DNA from: JAKCDU01 sp035551615
GTDB taxonomy: Bacteria; Actinomycetota; Acidimicrobiia; Acidimicrobiales; Palsa-688
DNA length: 64,000 bases
Reading direction: 5' to 3'
NCBI GenBank assembly: GCA_035551615.1
Contig: DASZNC010000077.1
Coordinates: forward strand, 40,071-104,070
A program made the translations under genes and the position numbers. Of this stretch, positions 17,315 to 26,151 are shown piece after piece. The notes beneath the pieces are model-generated. The model was not told where the DNA came from. It did no database searches and saw nothing but the letters and a program-made list of their open reading frames with translations. How positions within the stretch are numbered: the stretch's first letter is position 1; the number at the start of each line of letters is the position of its first letter.

Positions 17315-18474
17315 GCCCGAGCGTGGTCAGGTTCGAGAACGTCTCGAAGAGATACCGGCGGGGGGCCGAGCGCCTGAATCTGAGGGCGGCCATCCCGTGG
17401 GGGTGGGGGGAGCCACCGGTCGGAAACGACCATTGGGCCCTGCACGAGGTGAGCTTCGAGCTCGAGGGGGGCGGCAGCATCGGCATCATCGGACCCAACG
17501 GGGCGGGCAAGTCGACCGCCCTGAAGTTGATCGCCCGGATCATCGCGCCGACCGCCGGCGGGGTCACCGTGGCCGGCCGGACGGCCTCGCTCATCGAGCT
17601 CGGGGCCGGGTTCCATCTGGACCTGACGGGGCGGGAGAACATCGACTTCTCGGCGGCGGTACTCGGCATACATCCGAAGGTGCTGCGCGCCCGCCTGGAC
17701 GCCATCATCGACTTCGCCGGCATCGGGGCCTACCTGGACACGCCGGTCAAGCGGTACAGCTCCGGGATGTTGGCCCGCTTGGGCTTTGCCGTGGCCAGCC
17801 ACGTCGACGCCGACATCCTCGTGCTCGACGAAGTGCTGGCGGTGGGCGACGCCGCGTTCCAGCGGCGGTGCCACGACCGGATCCGCGAGCTACGCCAAGG
17901 GGGCGCCGCACTGATCTACGTGACGCACGCCCTGCCGACGGTTCCCATGCTGTGCGACACCGCTCTGCTGCTGGTGAACGGCCGGGTGCAGGCACGTGGC
18001 GCGCCGGAGGAGGTCCTGGTCGCCTACGAACGCCACCAGGCCGACGGGACGGACGGTCCGGTCGACGGCGAGGTCCCGTTCCACGCCCGTCTGTCGAACC
18101 CGGAGATCGCTCCGGGCGAGGACCTCGAGGTCCTACTCGAATTGAAGCTGCCGACCGGGTTTCCCGACGGCCATGTCCTGCTCGCCGTTCGGGATGCCCG
18201 CCGTCAGGTCGTTTTCGCATCCTCCTCGGAAGAGTTGGTGCGCTTCGATCAACCAGGCCGGTGGCAGACGTCATGCCGATTGGCCCGGCTCGACCTGCAG
18301 CCCGGCCACTACGACCTCGAGATCGGATTCTTCGGGGATGCTGCGGCGCCCGCACTCGATTCCATGCGCAGCCTGACGTTCACGGTCAAAGGACAGATCC
18401 CGGGGCCCGGATACGGTCCCATGAAAGTCGATTGCGAATGGCTGGGCCATGCCATCGGCCGGGACGGGGACTGA
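17311..18474 (+). CDS. ABC exporter ATPase with C-terminal glycan-binding domain (Wzt-like)
   Basis: 387 residues. ATPase domain: RFENVSKRY start, Walker A GPNGAGKST at about 61, Q-loop region LIELGAGFHLDLTGREN, signature YSSGM and Walker B ILVLDEVLAVGD, all of the Wzt/TagH subfamily. Residues about 265-387 form a beta-rich tail (EIAPGEDLEVLLELKL ... LTFTVKG) like the Wzt C-terminal domain that recognises the cap of the exported polymer. TTG start sits inside the previous TGA; an ATG at 17284 is an alternative. Partner permease is at 14948-15745. Confidence 0.88.
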   Translation: MSPSVVRFENVSKRYRRGAERLNLRAAIPWGWGEPPVGNDHWALHEVSFELEGGGSIGIIGPNGAGKSTALKLIARIIAPTAGGVTVAGRTASLIELGAGFHLDLTGRENIDFSAAVLGIHPKVLRARLDAIIDFAGIGAYLDTPVKRYSSGMLARLGFAVASHVDADILVLDEVLAVGDAAFQRRCHDRIRELRQGGAALIYVTHALPTVPMLCDTALLLVNGRVQARGAPEEVLVAYERHQADGTDGPVDGEVPFHARLSNPEIAPGEDLEVLLELKLPTGFPDGHVLLAVRDARRQVVFASSSEELVRFDQPGRWQTSCRLARLDLQPGHYDLEIGFFGDAAAPALDSMRSLTFTVKGQIPGPGYGPMKVDCEWLGHAIGRDGD

Positions 18475-18482
18475 CCGGTCGC

Positions 18483-19391
18483 ATGGGTGCGCGACCGGAC
18501 AAACCGAAGGTGACCGTCATCATCCCGGTAGCCGGGCACCAACCGGAGTTGGACGACCAGCTGGTCGCCGTTCACCGGAACCGCTACGACGGCTGGTGGG
18601 AGCTGCTGCTGGTGGACAACGGAGCCGACCGGTCGACCCGCTCGAAGATCGAGGAGTGGGCACAGTGCTCGGATCAGGTGAGGGTGGTCCGAGCCGTGGA
18701 TCGACCGGGCATTACGTATGCCCGCAACCAGGGCGCCGCCGCTGCTCGTGGCGAACTGCTGGTGTTCTGCGACGCCGACGATCTGGTGGACGACGGATGG
18801 ATCGGAAGCCTGACGGTGGCCGCCTCGGTCGCCGACATGGTGGGCGGTCGGGTGGACACCGAGGTGCTCAATGACGCCACCACCCGCGCCTGGCGGCCGT
18901 CACCGACGGCGAACGGGCTGCCCGTAGGCCTCGATTTCCTGCCCCACGTGGTCGGCGCCAACTTCGCCATTTGGAAAGACGTCTACGACCGGGTGGGCGG
19001 GTGCGACGAAGGCTTCCGGGCCGGCGACGACGTGGATCTGTCGTGGCGGGTGCAGTTGACCGGCGGGACGATCGCCTATGCCGCTGATGCGGTCGTCCAC
19101 TACCGGCTCAGGCACGGGCTCAGGAACCTCGAGCGCCAGATGTTCGCCTACGGCATAGGAGCCGCCCTCCTGTACCGGAAGTTCGGTTCTCAGGGGGCCC
19201 GACGGCTGGCCGGCCTCGACCACGTCAAGTACTGGATCCGGCTTCTGGCCCGCGCCCCGGTCGCGCTGTCCCGGGCATCGACGAGAGGCGATTGGCTCCG
19301 CCAGTTCGCGTTCGACACCGGCCGCCTGTACGGGTACCGGCACGGACCGTACCGGGCTGCGCCACGGGTCGACCCAGAATCGGTGTCCTAG
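18483..19391 (+). CDS. Family 2 glycosyltransferase
   Basis: 302 residues. GT-A core with KVTVIIPVAGHQPELDDQL, LLVDNGAD, YARNQGAAAARGELLVFCDADD (donor and metal site) and the acceptor motif FRAGDDVDLSWRVQ, which is the ED/DDxD catalytic area of this family. A His-rich C-terminal helix pair follows (VVHYRLRHGLRNLERQ). ATG nine bases after the ABC ATPase stop, so it is in the same transcription unit as the exporter. Sugar specificity cannot be told. Confidence 0.88.
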   Translation: MGARPDKPKVTVIIPVAGHQPELDDQLVAVHRNRYDGWWELLLVDNGADRSTRSKIEEWAQCSDQVRVVRAVDRPGITYARNQGAAAARGELLVFCDADDLVDDGWIGSLTVAASVADMVGGRVDTEVLNDATTRAWRPSPTANGLPVGLDFLPHVVGANFAIWKDVYDRVGGCDEGFRAGDDVDLSWRVQLTGGTIAYAADAVVHYRLRHGLRNLERQMFAYGIGAALLYRKFGSQGARRLAGLDHVKYWIRLLARAPVALSRASTRGDWLRQFAFDTGRLYGYRHGPYRAAPRVDPESVS

Positions 19392-19394
19392 GCT
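19389..19394 (+). promoter_or_regulatory. Possible -10 box before the 19404 gene
   Basis: TAGGCT starts at the TAG stop of the preceding gene and ends nine bases before the GTG at 19404. This fits the leaderless pattern seen elsewhere in the window, though this is the longest spacing and the gene could equally be read through from upstream. Confidence 0.3.
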
Positions 19395-19403
19395 CGGTCG
19401 CTC

Positions 19404-20288
19404 GTGCCCCGATCCATCCATGCCGTTTTCTTCGCCCTCAACGAAGCACCCTTCCTACGGGCCTCGGTCTCGGCCGTGTACGAGTTCATCTCCGGAGCCA
19501 CCGTGGTCACCACCTACGACCGCGATCGGTACGGGAACCCGGTCGAGCCTGAAGGCCTGATCGAGCTGATTCTCTCACGCCAGTTCGATCCGGACCGGAA
19601 ACTGCAGCTGATCGTGACGACTGAAGGCAACGAGCCGACCACCCGGAACCGGGCGATGGCCTTCGCTGACCGCCAGAAGCGGGTGCAACCGATCGCCGGA
19701 GCCCCGAAGCCGTTGGCCGAGCCTGACATCTTCTGGCACATAGACGCCGACGAGATATACGACCCCGGCGATGTCGAACGCCTATTCGCGTGGGTGGATA
19801 CCCATCCGTCGATCTCGTACCGGATGCATCTGCGCACCTACTTCCGGACCTGGAACTGGCAGGTTCCAGAGGTAGGTTCGTTCACGGCCCTGACCCGCCC
19901 CCGGTTCCGGTTCGGCCACATCCGCGATCCGTTCCCGTCACTCGTGAACCGCGGGTGGGCGAAGGCCCGCCGGGAAGGTTGGCTCAGCCCGAGCCGCGCC
20001 GGGCGGCTCACCGGATCCCTGCTGATTCCGCCCGAGGTCGCCGTCTGCCACCACGGCAGCTACGTCGGGGGCCGGGATCGCATCGCCGCCAAGATGATCC
20101 GGTCCTCCCACCGGGCGGAGATGGCAGATGACTGGCTCACCCGGGTATGGGACGGCTGGGAGCCGGGGATGAAGAACCTCCATCCCACCGAGCCGTCCCG
20201 CTATCCCTACGCCACCCACGTACCGACGGCTGACCTGCCGTCCACCATTCGCAACGCCGATTGGCCTGAGGGATGGATAGAACGCTGA
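19404..20288 (+). CDS. GT-A type glycosyltransferase
   Basis: 294 residues. It opens with HAVFFALNEAPFLRASVSAVYEF, a beta strand and helix of the GT-A fold, and has a metal-binding DADE at 114-117 in the sentence PDIFWHIDADEIYDPGD. The C-terminal half has a conserved-looking HHGSYVGGRDRIAAKM segment. It resembles poorly described glycosyltransferases of the family 2/GT17 neighbourhood, but I cannot assign a numbered family with confidence. It is the last + strand gene of this block and is convergent with glf. Confidence 0.65.
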   Translation: MPRSIHAVFFALNEAPFLRASVSAVYEFISGATVVTTYDRDRYGNPVEPEGLIELILSRQFDPDRKLQLIVTTEGNEPTTRNRAMAFADRQKRVQPIAGAPKPLAEPDIFWHIDADEIYDPGDVERLFAWVDTHPSISYRMHLRTYFRTWNWQVPEVGSFTALTRPRFRFGHIRDPFPSLVNRGWAKARREGWLSPSRAGRLTGSLLIPPEVAVCHHGSYVGGRDRIAAKMIRSSHRAEMADDWLTRVWDGWEPGMKNLHPTEPSRYPYATHVPTADLPSTIRNADWPEGWIER

Positions 20289-20293
20289 CGGAG

Positions 20294-20311
20294 GGTCCGC
20301 TCAGCGGGACC
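20294..20311. terminator. Small hairpin between convergent genes
   Basis: GGTCCGC at 20294-20300 can pair with GCGGGACC at 20304-20311, with one bulged base and a three-base loop. It lies in the 33-base gap between the ends of the glycosyltransferase and glf genes. There is no T-run. Confidence 0.3.
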
Positions 20312-20321
20312 GGGTGAACGG

Positions 20322-21401
20322 TCAGCGAAGCAGTTTCTTGGCCCAACGCAACGCCCGGGCCAGAGCGTGATCCATGTCGAGGTAGCGGTACTCGCCCAGC
20401 CGCCCGCAGATCGTCACCCGCGGTTCCGTGGATGCCAGCTTGCGGTAGGCGGCGTACAGGCGCACGTTGTCGTCGTCCGGGAACGGGTACTCGAAGTCGT
20501 CGGCCCGGTCCGGGCTGTAGGGAACCTCTTCGGTGAGGAGGGTTCCGCTGACAGGGCTCCGCCCATCGGCGGGCACCAGGTGCTTCCACTCGAGAGTGCG
20601 GATATGTGGGCCGGCCCCAGGGTTGTTGACCTGGATGTAGGGCTGGAACTGGTCGATGTCGTCACGGTAGATGTGCCGGCGTTGCTGCCCGCGGTAGCGC
20701 AGATGGCCAAGTGAGTAGCCGAAGTACTCGTCGATGGGGCCGGTGAACACGAGCGAGCGGGCGAATGGGAAGTCGCCGGGCGTCGACAGGTAGTCGCAGT
20801 CGGTGACGACCGGTATGCCGGACAGCATCGACTCCATCCAGGCCGAGTAGCCGCCTACCGGGAGGCCCTGGTACCGGTGCGTCTTCAGGCGCAGGTCGTG
20901 GCCGGGGCGGACATCGAACCGGCCGGCGAGCGCCGGCGCCAGCTCGGTGGCGGCCACCCCCCACTGCTTCTCCGTGTAGCCCTTCACGAACTTGAGGTAC
21001 ACCTGCTCAGGCATCATGGCCAGGCACGCCTGCTCGAAATTCTCGGCCCGTCCCGCCGCGGTCGACGGCTGCCAGCCGACACCGACAGTACGGGCGATGT
21101 AATCCGCGGTGACCGGCCAGGCCTCGTAGCGGTCGTCGACCCACGACGCCAGGACGGCCTCGAACTTGTAGAAGTCGGCGAACCGGCGCACGAATGACCA
21201 CAAGGTGGAACTGTTGGTCCGGAAGTAGTGCGGCCCGTGGACATGGAACCGGATTCCGGACGGGTGCGTCTCGTCACGCACGTTCCCTCCCACCGCCGAG
21301 CGCCGCTCGACGACCAGCACCGACCGGCCGGCGTCGTGGAGCGTGCGGGCGATGGCCGCACCCGAGATCCCGGAGCCGACCACGACGTGGTCAACCGGCA
21401 C
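20322..21401 (-). CDS. glf: UDP-galactopyranose mutase
   Basis: FAD enzyme that interconverts UDP-galactopyranose and UDP-galactofuranose. 359 residues, near the usual 370-390. It has the N-terminal FAD fold VVGSGISGAAIARTL, then GGNVRDETHPSGIRFHVHGPHYFRT, KGYTEKQWG, and the late FTGPIDEYF and CGRLGEYRYLDMDHAL motifs, all characteristic. The GTG start overlaps the upstream methyltransferase gene by 11 bases. It shows that the locus glycan contains galactofuranose, made from UDP-galactose supplied elsewhere. Confidence 0.96.
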   Translation of the reverse strand: MPVDHVVVGSGISGAAIARTLHDAGRSVLVVERRSAVGGNVRDETHPSGIRFHVHGPHYFRTNSSTLWSFVRRFADFYKFEAVLASWVDDRYEAWPVTADYIARTVGVGWQPSTAAGRAENFEQACLAMMPEQVYLKFVKGYTEKQWGVAATELAPALAGRFDVRPGHDLRLKTHRYQGLPVGGYSAWMESMLSGIPVVTDCDYLSTPGDFPFARSLVFTGPIDEYFGYSLGHLRYRGQQRRHIYRDDIDQFQPYIQVNNPGAGPHIRTLEWKHLVPADGRSPVSGTLLTEEVPYSPDRADDFEYPFPDDDNVRLYAAYRKLASTEPRVTICGRLGEYRYLDMDHALARALRWAKKLLR

Positions 21402-22368
21402 GGGGAACCTCCACGGAACCGGCCACCAGTTGGCATTCGAACAAGGTGAAGACCCAGGCGCCGGCCGGGAGCCGCCCGCTGCGGATCATCGTCTGATCGA
21501 GAACGACCGAAGCCGCGAGGATGGGCCATTTGGCCAACTTCCAGAACCTGGGCTGGGAGGTCTCGGCGATGAGCATCTCCTGAGCGACCAGGTGGGACAT
21601 GACCAGATAGGGACGCATGCACTCGACCGAGAACCCGTGGCGGTGCAGGTGGGACTCCAGCTCCCCCCGCACCAGAGGCGTCTCCTTCGGCGACGGCCCG
21701 AACGGGAGGGGCTGGGCCGGCCGATCGGACAACCGCCGGCGCAAGGCCGATTCCTCGGCCGACAGGCGCCGCCACCCCCGCGCCGCGAACGAGTGCGGCA
21801 GGTCCTCCAATCGTCGCTGCGCCGAGTACGACCTCGACGCGTTCGGTGAGGCGGGCGCGGCGACCGGCTCGAACAACACCAGCCGGCCGCCCGGGGAGAG
21901 GGCGGCGGCGCATCCCCGCAGACAATCGTCGATCTCCGCGCTGGACAGGTGATGCAGTACGGCGTGCGCCACTATCACCGAAGGCGGCGGCACCTCGCTC
22001 AGCGATTCGTAGGAGCCGACCCGGAAATCCGTGCCGGCGCGTGGCGCCTGCTCGTCCGGGTCCTGCTGGGATCGGGAAATCTGGCTCGGTGACGGATCGA
22101 TTCCGATCACGGTCCCGGCCCGGCGTCGCATCAGGTCGCTGAGCCAACCGGTACCGGACCCCAGTTCGACCACCACGTCATCCCTGGTCAGGCGGCCCGT
22201 GATCCGCCTGGTGTAGGCCGATCTGAGGAGCCTCTGCACGCCGCGGGTCTGGACCCAGCAGTACCGCTCCTCGAGATCCCAGTTGCGTTCCCACCATTCC
22301 TGCTCGGCCGCATCGAGTTCGGCGGTCGTCTGTCGATGCCGGCCGGTGTGGAACGTGGAGTCAGCCAT
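21391..22368 (-). CDS. Class I SAM-dependent methyltransferase
   Basis: 325 residues. The SAM fold is clear: VVVELGSGTGWLSDLM (motif I), VIGIDPSPSQI (motif II), VIVAHAVLHHL (motif IV region) and GGRLVLFEP. N-terminal EQEWWERNWDLEERYCWVQTRG precedes it. The C-terminal 110 residues are unlike common small-molecule methyltransferases and end in a hydrophobic helix, perhaps membrane-associated. ATG 22368 overlaps the previous stop by eight bases. Probably modifies a sugar or lipid of the surface glycan; substrate not known. Confidence 0.8.
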   Translation of the reverse strand: MADSTFHTGRHRQTTAELDAAEQEWWERNWDLEERYCWVQTRGVQRLLRSAYTRRITGRLTRDDVVVELGSGTGWLSDLMRRRAGTVIGIDPSPSQISRSQQDPDEQAPRAGTDFRVGSYESLSEVPPPSVIVAHAVLHHLSSAEIDDCLRGCAAALSPGGRLVLFEPVAAPASPNASRSYSAQRRLEDLPHSFAARGWRRLSAEESALRRRLSDRPAQPLPFGPSPKETPLVRGELESHLHRHGFSVECMRPYLVMSHLVAQEMLIAETSQPRFWKLAKWPILAASVVLDQTMIRSGRLPAGAWVFTLFECQLVAGSVEVPRAG

Positions 22369-23320
22369 CGGTTCCGGGCGACATCGGATGATCTGAAGGA
22401 GGCCGACCGGCGGCGATCGGCTCGAAGTAGTCGAGCACGTTGGCGTCCTCGGCGGCGACGAACTTGCGGGCGAAAAAAGCACCGCTGGCTTCGATCGCCG
22501 GGATGTCCGCCACACCGAGCACCTTGGCGCGCGCCCCTTCGTACACCTGGTAACGGCGCCAGTCGGCATCCAGGTGGACGCCGGCGGAGTGGGCGAGAAC
22601 GGTGTGGTAGAAGGACTCGGTCGGCAACTGCGATCGTCGGAAGAAATCCGTCCACCGGGCCTGCCCCAAGGCGTCCAGCAGGTGGTCCACTGCGTTGGCC
22701 CTCAGCATCATCCACTCACTACCGCCGAACATCCGCTCGGGCGGCACCGGGTAGTTGCGAGCGGGTCGCCCGACGGAGTCGGGAGCCAGGCCGTACCGGT
22801 CGCTCACCCGGATGAGCCGGTGGCGCCGGCTGACCGATTGCACCCGGCTGCGGGCCCACTGTGGCAACCGGCCCGGCGACAGCGCCCGGGGTAGGCGCCG
22901 CCACCGGTAGGTGTAACGCTCGACCTCCAGTTGGGTCCAACCGGGCACATCGGCCAGAGGCCAAGACGCGATGTGGCCATCCACCTCGCTGTCGCTCAGG
23001 AACCGCCGGAGTTCGGCCAAAGGCCGCACCGGAAAATCCTGACCCGACAGGAAGACGAACCATTCGGGCCGGGCTGGCCCGTCGCGGCCCAATCGGAGGG
23101 CAGCACCGGCGGCCCGTACCTGGCTCCAGGTACCCCACTGCACGGCTACCGGATCGGGCACCAGCCGCACCGGCAGGTCGGCGGGCGGACGGAACTGCGG
23201 ACGGCCACCGTCGTGGTGGACGACGATCGAGCTATCCGGGCAGGTGGACAGGACGGTGATGAGCCGGATCACCTGGTCCGGATCGTCGTGGGACAGCACC
23301 ACGAAGCAGACGTCGGTCAT
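22361..23320 (-). CDS. Core-2/I-branching type glycosyltransferase (GT14-like)
   Basis: 319 residues of the beta-1,6-N-acetylglucosaminyltransferase / xylosyltransferase-like fold. Marks are the N-terminal CFVVLSHDDPDQVIRL, VVHHDGG, WFVFLSGQDFPVRPLAELRRFL and the GGSEWMMLRANAVDHLL region, which together are the Branch pattern. Bacterial members transfer GlcNAc or xylose. Start ATG overlaps the previous stop as ATGA, so it is coupled to the glycosyltransferase at 23317-24270. Confidence 0.82.
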   Translation of the reverse strand: MTDVCFVVLSHDDPDQVIRLITVLSTCPDSSIVVHHDGGRPQFRPPADLPVRLVPDPVAVQWGTWSQVRAAGAALRLGRDGPARPEWFVFLSGQDFPVRPLAELRRFLSDSEVDGHIASWPLADVPGWTQLEVERYTYRWRRLPRALSPGRLPQWARSRVQSVSRRHRLIRVSDRYGLAPDSVGRPARNYPVPPERMFGGSEWMMLRANAVDHLLDALGQARWTDFFRRSQLPTESFYHTVLAHSAGVHLDADWRRYQVYEGARAKVLGVADIPAIEASGAFFARKFVAAEDANVLDYFEPIAAGRPPSDHPMSPGTDG

Positions 23321-24270
23321 GTGGCCGGGCGGCGGCTGCGGGTCGAGAGCGATGCGATCAGTCGGATGACCCGCCTGCGGGGGGCCACCGCTTTCGGAAA
23401 ACGCCAGATGATCCGGACATGCCGCGCGAAGACGCGCCGCTCGGGCCAGAACTGCTCGGCCTGGACCAACGCGAACCGCATCAGACGCTCGGCGACGTCG
23501 GCATCGGTGCGGCCGTCGGCCGACATCACCGCTTCCAGCTGGGCCAGTGATTGGCGGAGGTTCTCGCCGTCACGACGGAGCATGGATGAATCGCTCGCCT
23601 CATGCTCCCGGTAGGCGCCGATGCATTCGTTGGTGTACGCCGCCGTACCCGTCCGGGCCAACCTCCACCACAAATCCCAGTCGGCGGTGTGGGGGCGGAG
23701 AGGAGCGAACCCGCCCAGTTGAATAGCCGCTTCCCTGCGGAAGAAGACGCCGGCGAACTGCACCGGGGTGAGTCCCCACTGCTCCGGCCGGTAGGCAAGC
23801 CGCCCGAAGCGGTCGGGGCCCAGGATCGGGGTGATCGATCGCCACCTACTGGCGCCGTCGACGGTCACCGAGCGGCCGAACACGGCCCCGGCATCCGGGA
23901 CCGATCTGACCACGTCGGCCACTCGGCCGTAGGCACCGGGCAATACGAAATCGTCGCCGTGGAGGATGTGCACCCACGGGCGCTCGGCCCTCTCTATACA
24001 GGCGTTGAAGTTCCCGATCATCCCGACCTTGCCAGGGTGGCGGAAGAACCGCACCGGCAGACCGCCGAAAGCCTCGACGACGTCCTCGGGGCGGTCGTCC
24101 GACTGATCGTCCAGGACTTCGATCTGGGCATCCTCGATGCCCTGATCGAGCAACGAGGCCAGCGTCTCGGGCAGCAGGGTGCGGCAATTCCAGATCGGGA
24201 TCATGACCGACAGGAGCCGCCCGCCGGCCCCGAAGCCCTCCTCCGCCGGCGCTTCGAGCTTCAGTCCCAT
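23317..24270 (-). CDS. Family 2 glycosyltransferase
   Basis: 317 residues. GT-A core: LSVMIPIWNC, EVLDDQSDD, GMIGNFNACIERAERPWVHILHGDDFVLPG with the DD metal site, and ADWDLWWRLARTG as the catalytic ED-type segment. It opens the minus-strand operon of four genes (glycosyltransferase, Branch enzyme, methyltransferase, glf). ATG 24270 is taken because upstream codons would overlap the divergent O-methyltransferase gene. Confidence 0.88.
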   Translation of the reverse strand: MGLKLEAPAEEGFGAGGRLLSVMIPIWNCRTLLPETLASLLDQGIEDAQIEVLDDQSDDRPEDVVEAFGGLPVRFFRHPGKVGMIGNFNACIERAERPWVHILHGDDFVLPGAYGRVADVVRSVPDAGAVFGRSVTVDGASRWRSITPILGPDRFGRLAYRPEQWGLTPVQFAGVFFRREAAIQLGGFAPLRPHTADWDLWWRLARTGTAAYTNECIGAYREHEASDSSMLRRDGENLRQSLAQLEAVMSADGRTDADVAERLMRFALVQAEQFWPERRVFARHVRIIWRFPKAVAPRRRVIRLIASLSTRSRRPAT

Positions 24271-24284
24271 ATCAGTGAGATTGC

Positions 24285-24290
24285 TAGCAT
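24285..24290 (+). promoter_or_regulatory. -10 box of the TylF-like gene (leaderless)
   Basis: TAGCAT ends six bases before the ATG at 24297. It is part of the palindrome TGCTAGCA (24282-24289), so it might serve both divergent genes. Confidence 0.5.
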
Positions 24291-24296
24291 TTCCCG

Positions 24297-25181
24297 ATGT
24301 CGTCGGACGATCCCACCGCAGTCGCATACATCGACCTGCTGGCCCGGGCCGTCCTCGGAATCACCAGCTTCCCCGACTACTCATACGTCCCGATCAGGGC
24401 GACCGACGGGAGCTGGCTGCGTAGGCGGGTGCAGAGCGCTCTGCTCCGACGAGGTCACAGCGTTCTAGCCTACCGACGGCGTATGGACGCCGCCGATGAC
24501 CCGGAGGGCCGGCGTTTCGTCGACCAACTGCCCCCTGGAGTCATGACCATGGTGGGGGCCAAACGGATCCAGAACGTCGTCGACTGCGTGGCCGATGTGG
24601 TCGCCAATGGCGTGCCCGGCGATCTGATCGAGACCGGGGTGTGGCGGGGCGGCACGAGCATCGTGATGCGGGGCACACTCAACGCGCTCGGCGGAGGCGA
24701 CCGAGCCGTGTACGTAGCCGACTCCTTCGCCGGCCTGCCTCCTCCGGATCCGGATCGCTATCCGGCCGATCGCGGATCGGATCTGCACGAGTACCAGGAA
24801 CTGGCGGTCGAACTCGAGGAGGTCAAGCGGGGCTTTCAGCGGTACGGACTCCTGGACGACCGGGTCCACTTCGTGAAGGGTTTCTTCCGGGACACGCTGC
24901 CTGCTCTCCAGGGCCATCCCTGGTCCCTGTGCCGCTTGGACGGCGACCTGTACGAGTCGACGATGGACGCCCTGACCTCGCTCTATCCCAGCCTGTCCCC
25001 GGGAGGGTGGATCATCGTCGACGACTACTTTGCGGTACCCGGTTGCCAGCAGGCGGTCACCGATTACCGGGACGAGAACGACCTGTCTGAGCCGATCGTG
25101 ACTATCGACTGGGGAGGCGTTTGCTGGAAGAAAGGCGATCTACAAGGTCAGCCGCCGCCTCCGCTCGGTATTCTGCCCTGA
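24297..25181 (+). CDS. TylF/MycF-family sugar O-methyltransferase
   Basis: SAM-dependent O-methyltransferase of the macrocin type, 294 residues. It has IETGVWRGGTSIVMRGTL (SAM motif), YVADSFAGLPPPDP, and LCRLDGDLYESTMDAL, YPSLSPGGWIIVDDYFAVPGC with the metal-binding Asp residues, in the family's order. Known members methylate deoxysugar hydroxyls of antibiotics and of surface glycans, so a role in decorating the polymer is likely. Its last 80 bases overlap, antiparallel, the end of the gene at 25102-26097. Confidence 0.88.
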   Translation: MSSDDPTAVAYIDLLARAVLGITSFPDYSYVPIRATDGSWLRRRVQSALLRRGHSVLAYRRRMDAADDPEGRRFVDQLPPGVMTMVGAKRIQNVVDCVADVVANGVPGDLIETGVWRGGTSIVMRGTLNALGGGDRAVYVADSFAGLPPPDPDRYPADRGSDLHEYQELAVELEEVKRGFQRYGLLDDRVHFVKGFFRDTLPALQGHPWSLCRLDGDLYESTMDALTSLYPSLSPGGWIIVDDYFAVPGCQQAVTDYRDENDLSEPIVTIDWGGVCWKKGDLQGQPPPPLGILP

Positions 25182-26097
25182 GCTTGCCCACCACTTCTGC
25201 GGTGATGGCCGACTCCGGGGTGGCCAGGACATCGTGACCGTAGACGTTGTGGCGGGTCACGCCCGAAAAGTGATGGACCACGTCGTCGGCGCCCAGTTCC
25301 ACCGGGATTCCGGCGAACAGCAGGCCCCGGTCGTTGATCAGGTACTGGTAGATGGCGCCGGCCGTGTCGAAACAGGCGATCTTGGGGCGGTGGCCGTGGT
25401 AGTCGTGAGCCGCCCAGCTCAACCAGTCCATGCGCCACGACCCCATGCGCCGTTGCCATCTGGCCGGTAGCCGGTCGAACGCCGGATTCCGACCCCCCCA
25501 GGGTGGGCCCCACCGGGCGGCGAGGAAATGGGCGACCCGGTTGCTGTAGGAGAACTCGTTGTGGGTGTACGACTCGAGGAACGTGAGCCCGTGGTCCAGG
25601 GCGTCGATGACCGGAGCCACCTTCAACATGACGCACGGCAGCCATGGGCGCTGCACGTACAGGACCGTGTCTTCGACCACGCCCCACGATTCCGGGATGA
25701 AGAACGGTCCCCATGTGTATCCGGCTCCGAAGGCCAGGTCGTTCTCCATCTTCCGGTTCATCCATTCCACGAACCGGGCGTCCCTCACCTCCGCGTCTGA
25801 ATCGAGGAGCAGGATGCGGCCGTCCCGGTGCAGACCCCGGAACAGCCAATCGAGGGTCAGACCGTGATGGCGGGTCGGGGCTTCGATGATGTCGAAGTCG
25901 AACATCTGGGACAGCGCCAGGAAGTGGTCCCTTCCGTCGGCATCCGGTTCACAGTTGACGAGCAGGATGCTCGAGCCGGGGGGCAGCCGATGGGCCAGCG
26001 ACACCAGCGCCAGCGTGGCCACCACGTCCGTCTTCACGTTGATCACGACCGCCCTGGACACCGCCGCAGGCAGCTCGCCCAAGGAGCCGGCAATCAC
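25102..26097 (-). CDS. Putative glycosyltransferase with DSD motif
   Basis: 331 residues. The N-terminal half reads as a GT-A fold: VVINVKTDVVATLALVSLAHRL, SILLVNCEPD, then ILLLDSDAEVRD with a DxD at D99-D101. Aromatic-rich central part (WGPFFIPESWGVVEDTV, SWAAHDYHGHRPKIACFDTAG). I cannot place it in a numbered family. GTG start with a TATCCT box eight bases upstream. The 3' end overlaps the convergent methyltransferase gene by 80 bases. Confidence 0.6.
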   Translation of the reverse strand: MIAGSLGELPAAVSRAVVINVKTDVVATLALVSLAHRLPPGSSILLVNCEPDADGRDHFLALSQMFDFDIIEAPTRHHGLTLDWLFRGLHRDGRILLLDSDAEVRDARFVEWMNRKMENDLAFGAGYTWGPFFIPESWGVVEDTVLYVQRPWLPCVMLKVAPVIDALDHGLTFLESYTHNEFSYSNRVAHFLAARWGPPWGGRNPAFDRLPARWQRRMGSWRMDWLSWAAHDYHGHRPKIACFDTAGAIYQYLINDRGLLFAGIPVELGADDVVHHFSGVTRHNVYGHDVLATPESAITAEVVGKLRAEYRAEAAADLVDRLSSSKRLPSR

Positions 26098-26105
26098 GGA
26101 GGACG

Positions 26106-26111
26106 AGGATA
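26106..26111 (-). promoter_or_regulatory. -10 box of the 25102-26097 gene (leaderless)
   Basis: TATCCT on the minus strand ends eight bases before the GTG at 26097. Together with the TAACCT box at 26138-26143 on the + strand it makes a compact divergent promoter region of under 60 bases. Confidence 0.5.
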
Positions 26112-26137
26112 GCGGTCGGGTCGGAATTGGGCCCGGC

Positions 26138-26143
26138 TAACCT
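26138..26143 (+). promoter_or_regulatory. -10 box of the + strand acetyltransferase gene (leaderless)
   Basis: TAACCT ends eight bases before the GTG at 26152, which lacks a Shine-Dalgarno sequence. Confidence 0.5.
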
Positions 26144-26151
26144 CGGGCCCG

